Below, piece after piece: positions 39,058-49,289 of a stretch of DNA of 64,000 bases. Below the pieces are notes generated by a model, which searched no databases, was not told the origin of the DNA, and saw nothing but the letters and a program-made list of their open reading frames with translations. A program made the translations under genes and the position numbers. Numbering within the stretch: position 1 is the first letter of the stretch; the number at the start of each line of letters is the position of its first letter. Origin of the DNA: Vesta saturnalis (lineage: Eukaryota; Arthropoda; Insecta; Coleoptera; Lampyridae); the NCBI GenBank assembly GCA_036346205.1, contig JARFJB010000652.1, forward strand, positions 17,340 to 81,339, given 5' to 3'.

Positions 39058-39269
39058 GCGATTCCAGAAAATGATATGAAAGTTTCATAAGACTATGATG
39101 AACAATATGTTTCCCAAATTTATCCACTGTCATTTGATGATGAAGATGGCCTCCAAATTTATCTATTGGCATCACTGGTGGACATATAGTACTATCTTTA
39201 GTGATAGCCGTAGTAACAATGAAAGTAAATGCCTATAGTGGTAGGTTTATAACAAGTTCTGTTACTTTA

Positions 39270-39291
39270 TTACTTTTGCGTTACGTAGTTC

Positions 39292-39342
<51 letters not shown>

Positions 39343-40365
39343 ATTTCGTTGTGATTGCTAGTATTTCCTGCCGACATTGATCCTAATAATTCCAACCAAT
39401 CGACTAACTTATTCGGATTATTCCACGGTACAAACTCAATAGGTTTATTATTGTATCGCAATAGCTGCAGTCCACCACCTCTTTTGGATATAGAAGTTGT
39501 TCGAGATCTGGTGGCTGGAGGTGCAATAGACGACGTGGCAGAACGTTTTCTAGGCTGAAGTAATGGTTTAATGATTTCAAGGTACTTCTTACTATTAGTT
39601 CCTCGATTTGATCATCAGGGTTATAATTACGTTGGGCAGCATGCGTACGACGCAAAATGTCATTGTAGTGCTGTAGATCCCTCTTTTTGTATCCCGTAGG
39701 AACTTTTTAAAAAGTAGTTCATATAATCCCGGTGTTCCTCATAATCTAGGGATGATCCATCAGGAAGAGCGATTCGCAAATTTTCTCCAACAAAATCTAG
39801 TTCAGCATCGCCTATAAAAATTTCTCTTCTTCAGGAATAAAATGCACACCGTACGTTAAGTCATATTCACCTTCGGTATCTCTAAAGGTACCTTCCACGT
39901 AGTATTTCGCTAATCCTTGGTATTGATTAAGATACTCTTCAAAGGCGGGTTGAGATCCAGCAGCTAGTAGTTCCGATTTCAATTGTTGTAAAGTAGGAAT
40001 TTCCACCTCGTCATCATGTGTGACATCAGCAATTGCAGATTCTTGTAGAGGTGTGCGAATGGTGTCAGGAACAATAGTACGCGGCTCCTTACGTATTCTA
40101 GAGGATTTCGGTGTATAATGTAAAATACTTCATTTTCATGTGCAATGGACTCCTTTTTCCGACTTCTGGCGTAAGGGGTTCAGCTTTGATGAGAGAACCA
40201 TCATTTTAGTAATTAATTGTTTTAATGGTTGTGCAATAGGTTTAAAGTGTCCTCCATTGCACGTTCTGTAAGTGCAGTATCTTCTTTCAAACTAGCATAT
40301 TTCTGTTGCACACTCTTGCGAGCACGCAAAATGTCTTGTACTAAGCCTCCTCCATTACGACTTGT
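39270..40365 (-). pseudogene. Conserved Maverick-associated protein of unknown function, frameshifted, 3' end replaced by (TA)n
   Basis: Pieces in order on the minus strand: SVQQKYASLKEDTALTERAM (near 40265-40320); a proline-rich linker; EIPTLQQLKSELLAAGSQPA (40003-39945); EGEYDLTYGVHFIPEEEKF; DAELDFVGENLRIALPDGSS (39815-39755); RRTHAAQRNYNPDDQIEELI (39653-39595); RGGGLQLLRYNNKPIEFVPW (39487-39430), then NPNKLVDWLELLGS. The last block with (D/N)PN.LVDRL and a following NHNEII is common in Maverick and related proteins. After NHNEI the frame runs into a (TA)n tract (39295-39339), so the usual C-terminus is lost. Likely a virion or packaging-related factor, but no function is known to me. Confidence 0.5.
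39295..39339. repeat. (TA)n tract at the 3' end of a Maverick gene
   Basis: 45-bp TA run inside the coding region of the gene above, just after a conserved C-terminal motif. Confidence 0.95.
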
Positions 40366-40389
40366 ACGTTGACAGTCCTAGTAGATTAT

Positions 40390-41084
40390 TTATACTGTAA
40401 TGAAACAGTCAAATCTCTTACGGTAACGACCGTTATTAACATCGCTTTCTTTATCAATCACAAGAAATCCGAATTTATCACGCCAGCAACAGCAACACAA
40501 GTCTTTAAATTTATCAAATGACATATCAACATTAACGTGATCATCATACACATGCTTGAGATTAGTGTGATCTTGTTGAAAAAGTACAAGTAAATTCGCA
40601 TTATCACGTATAAGCTGTTTTGGAATTGAAGAATACGTTTGACACAGATAGAAACAATCATTATTTCGATGTCTGCCAAAACAAAATGATCTCTAATTTC
40701 ATTTTGTTTATGACATGCTACATCATCAAAAATCATTATTGAATTTTTACGGGACTCACTAGGAGGTATAACATCACTATTATCACTGTATTCGAAATAC
40801 CTAATTTCTTTTATGGATGCCAGTAACTCCGCAGGTACTGGTATTTAGGTTGGTATAGAGATTTGCAATATATATAGACATTTTCAAAACGTAAGCCATT
40901 TTGATGTTCTAATAAGCTAATCATAACATTGGTTTTTCCACAGCCGGATGGTCCGACGATTATACCTCGTTTACATCCCCTTTTAGTAAACCGCGGTGTT
41001 TAGAGTACTGCTCCTTGTTAGGAGTAATGTCATAATTTTGATAGGTAATTCTGTATCTTGCGGAATGAAACGGATGTCACCCAT
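40390..41084 (-). pseudogene. FtsK/HerA-type genome-packaging ATPase, frameshifted
   Basis: Start at the ATG at 41082-41084 (MGDIRFIPQD). Walker A is GIIVGPSGCGKTN (about 40926-40968), Walker B IMIFDDV (40719-40740). Downstream the frame changes and continues with LIRDNANLLVLFQQDHTNL and a C-terminal FKDLCCCCWRDKFGF stretch to the stop at 40390. About three frame changes. These ATPases of the FtsK-HerA superfamily pump DNA into the capsid in Mavericks and related double-jelly-roll viruses. Divergent from the rightward morphogenesis cluster that starts at about 41.1 kb. Confidence 0.88.
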
Positions 41085-41116
41085 TATGGTACTAAACCAC
41101 GACTTGTATGACGCTT

Positions 41117-41128
41117 CTATATATATAC
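41117..41128. promoter_or_regulatory. Shared divergent TATA element between packaging ATPase and core/PLA2 genes
   Basis: CTATATATATAC lies in the ~85 bp between the leftward ATPase and the rightward PLA2/core gene; being self-complementary it can serve both directions. It is 33 bp upstream of the ATPase start codon. Confidence 0.45.
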
Positions 41129-41976
41129 ACCCCGTGCATACATCCCAGCGTCAGAGGAAAAAAAGGTTCAGGATTAATTAATACTTTAATAAATAAATTA
41201 CCCGTGGAGTTGCATATACCCAGATATCGATATTGTGGGCCAGGCACCCGTTTACAAAAACGATTAGCTCGTGGCGACAAAGGTATTAACGCATTGGACG
41301 AAGCGTGTAAAGAACACGATATTGCATACTCCCAGTCAAACGATCTAGGACAACGACACATAGCAGATACTTTACAACAAAAGCTTGGAATAGATTTCGT
41401 TCTACCGACGCTACCTTTGGAGAAAGGGCAGCTGCATTAACCATAGCTGGCATAATGAAAGGAAAACGGACAATGGGAATGGGTGGCAAATCACGGAAAG
41501 GACAAAAGAAATTAGGAATGGGAAATAAATCACGACGAAGGAAGCATTCTCGCAGAGCAATTTCGTTTAACAAAGCAGTCCTTCTAGCCCGACGTCGTGT
41601 TGGTGGTAAACTTCGATCATCTTTAAAAGCGACAATACAGCAAGCCTTGAGCACTCTAAAACACAAAAAATTATGTCACCCAAGAGCAGAATATTGCCAA
41701 TACCAAAACGTGGGGATTCATACCTCTTATTCCCTCTTTGCAGCATTAGGAGCTTTAGGGTCTCTAGGTGGCGGTGCTGCGGCAGTCGCAAAAGCGGTAA
41801 CTGATGCAAAAGCTGCGACACAAAACGTTAGACGAAACCAAACGACACAACCAAGCAATGGAAGCAGCTGCATTAGGAAAAGGTTTATACATAAAGCCAT
41901 ATAAACGAGGGTTAGGTTTATATTTACAACCGTATTCAAAAACTCCCACTGAAGCTACCACGTCACGCCTTAAGTA
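41129..41976 (+). pseudogene. Minor virion protein: parvovirus-type PLA2 domain plus basic core-like region, frameshifted
   Basis: The PLA2-like domain (about 41160-41395) has the calcium-loop motif YCGPGT (41229-41246), LARGDKGINALDEACKEHDI with the catalytic His-Asp pair (41272-41326), and Tyr four residues on; this pattern is that of parvovirus VP1 and adintovirus phospholipases, which open endosomal membranes during entry. After a frameshift near 41398 comes a strongly basic glycine-rich region (MGMGGKSRKGQKKLGMG, 41470-41520), then a hydrophobic LFAALGALGSLGGGAAAVAK helix (41737-41796) resembling adenovirus pX/pVI-type proteins, then a basic tail. Further frame changes lie near 41675 and 41825. 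No ATG remains after the TATA box before the PLA2 motif, so the start is unclear. Confidence 0.75.
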
Positions 41977-42308
41977 ATGTTGAGCTATCAAAATTTGTGG
42001 AGCAATTACAGATTCCCTATCTTAGAGGGATATATATGCGAGATAACTTACCTACACGAATCCATGCGAATGAGTGTGGTATTGTGAATCTGGATGATCA
42101 AAATAACAATGGTATACACTGGAGAGCTTACATTAAGCGTACCAGACATATTACATATTTTGATAGCATAGGACATATTAAACCACCCTTTGAATTACTC
42201 CACTGTTTTAAAAGTGATGGTAGCGGAAACACAATTGAGTATAACTATACCAAGGTTCAAGATTTTAATACATACAACTGCGGTCATTTAGTCTTACGAT
42301 TTTTATGA
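41977..42308 (+). pseudogene. Adenain-like cysteine protease, start codon damaged
   Basis: The coding frame is open from 41916 and conserved from about 41973 (ALSNVELSKFVEQL, then IPYLRGIYMRDNLP). The catalytic residues of the adenovirus-protease family are visible: His in GIHWRAY (42112-42132), acidic residue in TYFDSIG (42157-42177), Gln in KVQDF, and Cys in YNCGHLV (42277-42297). There is no in-frame ATG before the conserved start; an ATG at 41977 is out of frame by one, and short repeats there suggest a small deletion. It would process the capsid and core proteins. Confidence 0.85.
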
Positions 42309-42346
42309 CTGCTCGTACTGATTTTCAGTAGTCGTTACGTGATCGT

Positions 42347-42952
42347 AATGTCGTACACATTTACATTTACCGGCAAAAGTGTATCTTGCAAGCAACCTTA
42401 ATCCACCGATTTTTCTTGAGAATGAGTCGGAATATGTAATGGGATTGACTAGTTTTGAATCTTTCAATACTATACAGAATGTTACTTCCAAGAATAACCA
42501 ACTCGTGTTGGGAAACGATAAAATTTCAATACCACCAGGATCATACGAAATACTATGAAAGCAAGTATGAAAGCAACCCATGACATTAACTTCAATGTAG
42601 AAAATTCGATAGCACCTATGCTGGGATTTAATAAAACTGTTTACCAGAGTCAGAAAGTGCATACCTCTGATAATCCTATTAACATTATCAAAATTAACTC
42701 ATTAATTATCGAGTGCAATATAACAAGTGGTAGTTTTAAGAATGGTGAAACATCACACATAATTCATCAATTCTTTCCTAGTGTACCAGCGGGGTATAAA
42801 ATAATAGAGTCCCCTCAACATGTCATCCACCTACCTATCAATACATCTACCATTTCGACAATAACACTTAAAATAGTAGACCAAGACGGAGATCTCGTCA
42901 ATTTTAACGGGAAGTCATAACGATAGGACTACATTTAAAGAAAATATGGTGA
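42347..42952 (+). pseudogene. Penton-like minor capsid protein, frameshifted
   Basis: Starts MSYTFTFTGKS; continues in other frames with ENESEYVMGLTSFESFNTI (42420-42476) and LVLGNDKISIPPGSYEI (42505-42555), then the main block with GFNKTVYQSQ, VNIIKINSLIIECN-like sequence (42685-42722), HIIHQFFPSVPAGYKI (42756-42803) and TLKIVDQDGDLVNF (42867-42905). A last frame change near 42915 leads to a stop at 42950-42952. The VDQDG and FFP.VP.GYKI motifs are typical of the single-jelly-roll minor capsid protein of Mavericks and adintoviruses that forms the five-fold vertices. Confidence 0.82.
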
Positions 42953-43107
42953 CGCGCTATAACACATGTGCATGTACCCAGTGCAAATCAAACTATAAAA
43001 GATCAAAGTGTGGAAAGGTGAGAGTCAGTAAGCGTTCAGCGCCCAAAGCATTGACACCGCAGAACAAAGCATTATTGGAAAGTCTCGGCTTTACAGTACT
43101 ACAATGA
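42946..43107 (+). CDS. Small Cys-rich basic Maverick protein
   Basis: 53 residues, intact. N-terminal cluster CACTQCKSNYKRSKC suggests a zinc-binding knuckle; a basic middle and a helical end (NKALLESLGF) follow. Its ATG overlaps the penton-like gene's stop and its own TGA overlaps the major capsid ATG (aATGA at 43104), so three virion genes are packed head to tail. Possibly a DNA-binding virion component; function inferred only from composition and position. Confidence 0.55.
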   Translation: MVTRYNTCACTQCKSNYKRSKCGKVRVSKRSAPKALTPQNKALLESLGFTVLQ

Positions 43108-44300
43108 GTATATTAAACGTTAATGAAAAAGTTGTCGTTGATAATGCTATCGTTAATTCCGAACTGCACACCCATCAGCCATACACTACCAGATTTGGAA
43201 ACAATGATGAAATCAGGATACCCATTCAGGAAGACATGTGCACTCTACCATCCGAAAGCTATGTCTACGTAGAGGGACGATTATTACGTCAGGATGGTAC
43301 TGTCTCTAACACCGCAAGGTTCGTTAATAACGGTATCGCATATTTATTCAGTGAAATTAGATATGAAATGAATGGAATAGTGGTAGATTCCGTAACGAAA
43401 GTAGGATTAACGTCGACAATGAAAGGATTGGTATCATTGACGTCCAATGATCTCGCCCTTCATGAAAATGCAGGTTGGTTTCTACTGCAAACAGTACACT
43501 AACAAATGCTCAAGGATACTTTAACGTTTGTATACCGTTGAGAATGCTACTTGGCTTTGCCGAAGATTACAATAAAGTGATTTTGAACATTAGACAAGAA
43601 CTGATATTAATTCGTAGTAACATTGATACCGACGCAGTAATTTCAACTGTAGAAGAAGCATTAAAAGTTAACATAGATAAGATATATTGGAAAGTTCCAC
43701 ACATCATTCCAGCATTAGCAGAGGAGTTGGCGTTAACGAAATACATTGATAAAAATGTAAATACGCCAGTAGCATTTAGAAGTTGGGAAACCCACATATA
43801 TCCCGCCGTTCCAGCAACAGATAAGCATACATGGGTAATCAAAACATCTACTAGTATAGAAACACCTAGATACATTATTATAGGATTTCAAACTGGGCGA
43901 GAGAATAATGTTATGCAAGATACTAGCAGATTCGATAAATGTGCACTAAACAAAATTCGCGTGTTCCTGAACACGAATCGTTATCCGTATGACAATCTCA
44001 ACGTTAATTATGAGAACAATTGCTGTGCTACGTTGTATGAAATGTTTGCTAAATTCCAAATGTCGTATTACCAAAGAGAGGGCAACCATTACTCACCCCA
44101 CGCAATTTACCACAGCTGCACCGTTGATTGTCGTAGATTGCTCAAATCAAAAAGAAGCATTACACTCTAAAGCAGTAGTTCTTCGTGTGGAATTTGAAAC
44201 AGCGGCAAAAATAGCTGCCAATACGATAGCATACTGTGTTATACTCCACGATCGTTTAGTTACATACAACGCGTTAACAAAAGCAGTACGACAGTTGTAA
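43104..44300 (+). pseudogene. Major capsid protein (double jelly-roll type), two frameshifts
   Basis: The first frame (43104-43502) begins MSILNVNEKVVVDNAIVNSE and includes PSESYVYVEGRLL and IAYLFSEIRYEMNGIVVD. The second (to about 44085) holds YFNVCIPLRMLLGFAEDYNK and NRYPYDNLNVNYENN. The third ends VLRVEFETAAKIAANTIAYC and DRLVTYNALTKAVRQL at 44300. Order and motifs match Maverick/adintovirus major capsid proteins, including the closing VEFE.......N..AYC..ILHD pattern. Frame changes lie near 43480 and 44085. About 398 residues in all, somewhat short of the larger double-jelly-roll capsids but usual for this group. Confidence 0.85.
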
Positions 44301-44304
44301 TACA

Positions 44305-44722
44305 ATGTCCGTCATAGTCGATGTACAAGGGTTTAAAATTTCAAAAGCTTTTATACCAAAAGAACTCGCCATTTATAATGGGAAACAAATTGCCCATTTT
44401 ATTTTTAAATCACCGTATCCCTGGCATACATTGGATACAGAGAGTCGTCGTCAAGCTACTTGGTTAATACATAACCAGCACTGTATTAAATGGGAAGAAG
44501 GGTATACACCAACACACCACTTTCGAAGAATACTCGAGAGATTGATTTAGCCAACAGATTCTGTCTATGTCAAAGGCAGAGAGAAAGCAGATTACATCAG
44601 AAAATTTGTGACCCAGCCTGTTATTGAACTTGAGGAAAGTCCACCTCTTCCTGCTATGCAACCCGTTTGTTACTTTCACTGTGAATCATTATGTCACTGT
44701 GCTTTGAGTACTGTATATCATT

Positions 44723-44735
<13 letters not shown>
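44305..44735 (+). pseudogene. Conserved Maverick/insect-element protein of unknown function, premature stop
   Basis: The frame from 44305 starts MSVIVDVQGFKISKAFIPKE and includes HFIFKSPYPWHTLDTESRRQ and WLIHNQHCIKWEEGYTP, then a TAG at 44548-44550. The same frame continues past it with SVYVKGREKADYIRKF and FHCESLCHCALSTVYHLYN, as in the longer family members, up to a (TA)n tract. This family is widespread in insect mobile elements. The IVDVQGF start is reminiscent of exonuclease-like folds, but that is speculative. Confidence 0.6.

Positions 44736-44771
<36 letters not shown>
44729..44771. repeat. (TA)n tract
   Basis: TA run between the last rightward gene and the 3' end of the polymerase gene, which converge here. 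Confidence 0.95.
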
Positions 44772-44773
<2 letters not shown>

Positions 44774-45018
44774 GCAATAAGTCTTGTACACATTTTTTTA
44801 ATAAAAAAATAGTAAATAGTCATTCTCGTTTTTTTTTTATTTATATCACACAGTATTTGTATAGCATATATTCTCTTACTAACGAATTAGTACATAATAT
44901 TAATATATGTTAAACAACTAAAGGAATAATACAACTTATTATTAATATAAGTTTCATTATGGAGAGAATATAGGAAAGAAACTAGCAAGTGTCAGTACCC
45001 AAACTATTCTTCTTCCGG

Positions 45019-48000
45019 TTAATATAAATTCATTTGCTTAGCAACCTTCAATAGTTCGCTCAACGGATCAGCATTCTCCAATTCCGGTATTCGCCAATGC
45101 CCCCACGCCAATGTAGAACACGTATCACGTAGTCGATATCGTTTGTCATCCTGGGACCTAAAGGCAATTTTGTTTAACATTTCGGTATATATATATATCA
45201 TGTAAGGTTGATCGAAACACAAGCATTTTACACATTACTGTTTTATCAGACCCTCCGCAACCGCTTTGTAGTCTATTTCCGTCAACACTTTCTGAATAAC
45301 AACTTTCTTAACACCTTTCGCTTTCTTAACAACTTCATTATCAGCAAGCTTCAGACAGTATGACTTCGATCCAGCACCATAAAAATAATGAATCGCTTTC
45401 CTGCGTACTCATCTTTCATTCGTCTAACGACGGAAGCAGTCGTAGGAATACCATGCAAATCATTTTGATAGTTGGAAGTATCATATTCGTCTAAATTATT
45501 TCGCATGTGTGCATACATATCATCAGTTACTATCTCAACAATCAAAGAATCCGTGTCAGTATAGAGCAACGTGACATTCTTGCCATAATGAGCTCGTAAG
45601 ATATCATAAAAAAAACGATACATTATAATTTTGGAAAGATCTAAAATACTGAATCCGACATAAACGGGTTTGTCGTACGGAACTACCTGTTTCGACAATT
45701 CCGCCGCAAACAACTTATCAGTGAATTGAATAAAATTTTTAAATTGCGGTTTTGCAACGTACCGTGCTAGACCTGCCCGACGACCGTTATTTTCCCAATG
45801 TGTTAACAGTTTAATAACTCTTCGTTTATCGACATTTTCCATTGTTTTACCAAACACGCCATTATTCATGATTTTATAGAAATCCTTTTCGAACTTGTTC
45901 TGTGCTGTGCTGCGGAGAGCTGTATTAAGGTCTACGTATGGTATTAGCCACGGACTCTGACGAAAGCAAAACCCTATGAATACGAGTAACAATTAAGCCA
46001 TGCTCTATACATTGTTTTAAATAGCGGTAATGTATAACGTAGTTGGTCTTATCACACAGGTTAGGGATTAACTTCTCCTCCTGGGAATGTGGTGCGCAGA
46101 TCATTTCAGGACAAAACGGATAATCGTTGTGTTCGTCATGCAGATGGTGGGGATAATGTATATCAACCTCCAGTACAAATCCAACATCGGTGTCATCATC
46201 AATCTTTAATACGTTAAAGTGATCTATTTCCTCTTGAGGTAACCACATAAACCCATCGTGGGTGGGTATTGCTTCATACTCCATCCGTATAAATTCGTGG
46301 CATCTAAATATTGTAAAACACTTTCGGTTGTTTAGGATCATAGTTTGGAACAAACTCGTTATTAGCGATGCTTCTCCGCTTGATACAAGTACTGACTCCA
46401 CCCCGAATACCTTGTTTAAAAAGTGATACATATCCATATCCGTCAGTAATTCTAGCTCTACTTTCGTACATTTCAACATGGCATCCCACGCCAATCCAGG
46501 CAAAGTGACATACTGTGCAGGTTCTAACCCATACACACCCATACATAATCTCCTAAAGTTTTCAAACACGTCAGCCAATAACAACACATCTGATTTTAAA
46601 TAAATATCAGCATAATCACCTAGTGTATTACACTTAAAGTGATCCCATACCAGTAGAACGCGACAGTATTCGTCATCGGAAATATTTGCATCGCGCATTT
46701 TATCATAGAATTTGTCATATGATGGCACCGTGACGTCGTTCAATTTACTAAAGCTGTCTACGTACGCATAAGGAAACTACCTTTCTTTCTCACTAAGTTG
46801 AAATCGCTATCATTACTAAAATATTTCCGTACCTCCATACATTGATCATCTGATAAATTCTGAGATAGAGTATCTAAGGATGCAGCCATGAATCTACAAC
46901 TATCGACGAAACGTAAATTAATGTATTTCTTTTCCTGATACCATGAACTGTTTACATATTCATCAACAAAATGTGCTTACCAAACGTTATATATTTTCAC
47001 TGTTAACCGGAAGTACGGTAATTTCTTCCGTTTCACTCGCTAACTGTTTAATGAACAGGTGAACATCATAACCACTGAGATTATGTAGAAAACGGGGAGA
47101 AATGTAGGTACCTGATATTTTAAGTTACACGTTGAATGTGCTGCACCACGATACTTACCAGTAACGTGACAGTGATCTCGTACTTTCGGATTTGTCGGAT
47201 CGCCCGTAAAGTGCTTGCCGCATATGTAACAACATACACTGCGTTCATACGTAACCTGCTGTTCATCCGTTAATGGTGTCATTGGAACAATAGCTTTGAA
47301 ATGTTCATTATATATCCGTTTTACATCACTTTCTAGTCGTCTTATAAATATCTCCCCTGCATTACTCCCCCTATACAGCTCTAACTTAGACCATTCATCG
47401 TTTACACTACACTTAATACAATAACTAAACGAGTATGGTTCGTGTTTACACGTTTTTATCGTAAACGGTTTTTCGGGATCTGGTTCAGCCGTATCTACCG
47501 GTACTAAGAGCGCTTCAAAATCTGCATATATTATGAATGGTAGAACCATTTGTTTCTGATAGTTCCGAAACGCGAGTATATTTTCCGGGTAGAATTCTCC
47601 GGTTTTGTCTTTTTTTTGTTTCACGCCCGGTAATTTTGTATATACGAAGTTACAGTCGTGTGACACGTGTCGGGTTAATTGCTCCTCGGATCTAAAGTAA
47701 TACAAGCATGCATCACAAAATACATTGCTCCGTTCCACCGAGTTATTTGGTTGCTAAGTAAACGAGAAAAATTTTTTATCCATACATAATGCTGATTATC
47801 TGTTTGGTTACTGACTAATAATAATAAATTAACATGGACTGCCTGTTTGGCTTTGGTATAATACAGAGGTCCCACTACCTCTGTGACACGCTGACCATCA
47901 CGATACGTATCGTCTAACCCATAAACATTGATGGAAATGTTGTTATTGCTCTCAAACGTTGAAATATTCGTCAGCTTAACAGGGAACTGTACACCATTCC

Positions 48001-49131
48001 AGTTGAATAACGTTTGAAATGAGGGTAAGACGTTGTCCGTTGTGGTAGACCCTTTGGTGTCACTAGTGCCGATACAACAGCCCATGCAAAGCAGCAATTG
48101 TCATTATTTCTTACATTGACTATGGCGTGTTTATGTGCGATTTCAGCGGGGACAGCCATATATGCTGAACCCGTGGTGGGCGCAAATTTCAACAGGTTGA
48201 CCTCTATATATACGAACTGCACCAGGGACCATCCTAAAACAGTTGTTACTAATCGATTACACCATTACTCACACTTACCAGAATCTTTATGCTGAAATTC
48301 AGATTGCTTTGCATCCAATATTTCACTTAGTCTTTGGAAATACTCTTCTAACACCGTCCCAATACTTAGAATGTCATACTTAGTCTGAAAGGATTTTATT
48401 TCTGTGCTTTCCTACTGTTCAAAAGTATAAACCAAATAGTTCCACATTACATTTTAATGAGTAGTGTTTCTGCAACTGACTTTGTACTACTTTCAATAAG
48501 TTCCCTTTAACGTCTGCCATAAAGGTGGACACATCAGTATGCGTATTGCATGGAGACAATCGGTACGACACAATGCGTTGTTTAAACGCATTTCGAATCA
48601 CTTCAACCCCAGTATCGACAACCAAACATACATTTGCTTTATGCCTATTGCTTCTGAGGTGTCCTTGGAACGCATACCGAGGTATATCCATTGAACAATC
48701 AGTGCAGTGCACACTCTCACCAATTTTTTTAGGTTGTTCCGGTTCATCGCATTGATCAGACTTCCGCTTCCTTGAGTTGCTCAACCCTAATGATCCGGGT
48801 TTCGCATTATCCTTCGCATAGTTTACCCCAGATGGTCCTGGTTGCGCAAAGGAATCAGTAACATGTCTATGTACTGCTTTTTATCGTCGGAAGTGACCTT
48901 GCACCACATTGCTCTCTGTGGTTTGGTTTTGCAATGAAACCTCCTGCATTCCAGATGGTGGTGTAGATACTGACGTCCAGCATGTTGTTTTTTGATGTCT
49001 CAGTAAGGAATCCTTTCGAGAGAAATCTTTCATGCATTCACAACGGAATCGATTATTTACACCTGAAATAACATTGAAGACAAAATATTCCATTGAATAT
49101 GTACCGGGAGAAAAATCTACTTACTCTGCAT
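45019..49131 (-). pseudogene. Protein-primed-type DNA polymerase B with N-terminal zinc fingers, frameshifted
   Basis: Leftward gene of about 1,350 codons. N-terminal part: C2H2-type finger (FRCECMKDFSRKDSLLRHQK, near 49045-48985), a second CxxC..H..H motif (CTDCSMDIPRYAFQGHLRSN, 48705-48645) and a third (FCDACLYYFRSEEQLTRHV, 47720-47665). Exonuclease motif I is YADFEAL (47508-47530), followed by a cysteine/histidine cluster (CYICGKHF, VRDHCHVTGKYRG) near 47135-47240. Exonuclease III-type motif is LKSDVLLLADVFENF (46598-46555). Polymerase motif A lies around LEVDIHYPHHLHDEHNDYP (46120-46175), motif B around KIMNNGVFGKTMENV (45840-45882), and motif C is YTDTDS (45545-45565). About six frame changes. 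It replicates the linear element genome, probably with a terminal-protein primer. Confidence 0.9.
49063..49124 (-). other. Predicted 62-bp intron near the polymerase start
   Basis: On the minus strand a strong donor (CAGA|GTAAGT) and acceptor (pyrimidine-rich ...TTATTTCAG|GTG) bracket 62 bp. Splicing joins an ATG at 49129-49131 plus four bases in frame to the first zinc finger. Without splicing the finger would follow an unrelated leader from 49093. Inferred from splice signals only. Confidence 0.5.
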
Positions 49132-49227
49132 TGCAGACAAGTTGGTTTGATGGTTTGAAGTAGTAGAACTCTGAAAGCGTGCAGTTACAAAGTTAGAGAC
49201 TAACTGGTAGCACTAGAACTATTACGG

Positions 49228-49228
<1 letters not shown>

Positions 49229-49287
<59 letters not shown>
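49229..49287. repeat. (TA)n tract upstream of the polymerase gene
   Basis: 59-bp TA run ~100 bp upstream of the predicted start; it could supply a TATA-like promoter. Confidence 0.95.
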
Positions 49288-49289
<2 letters not shown>

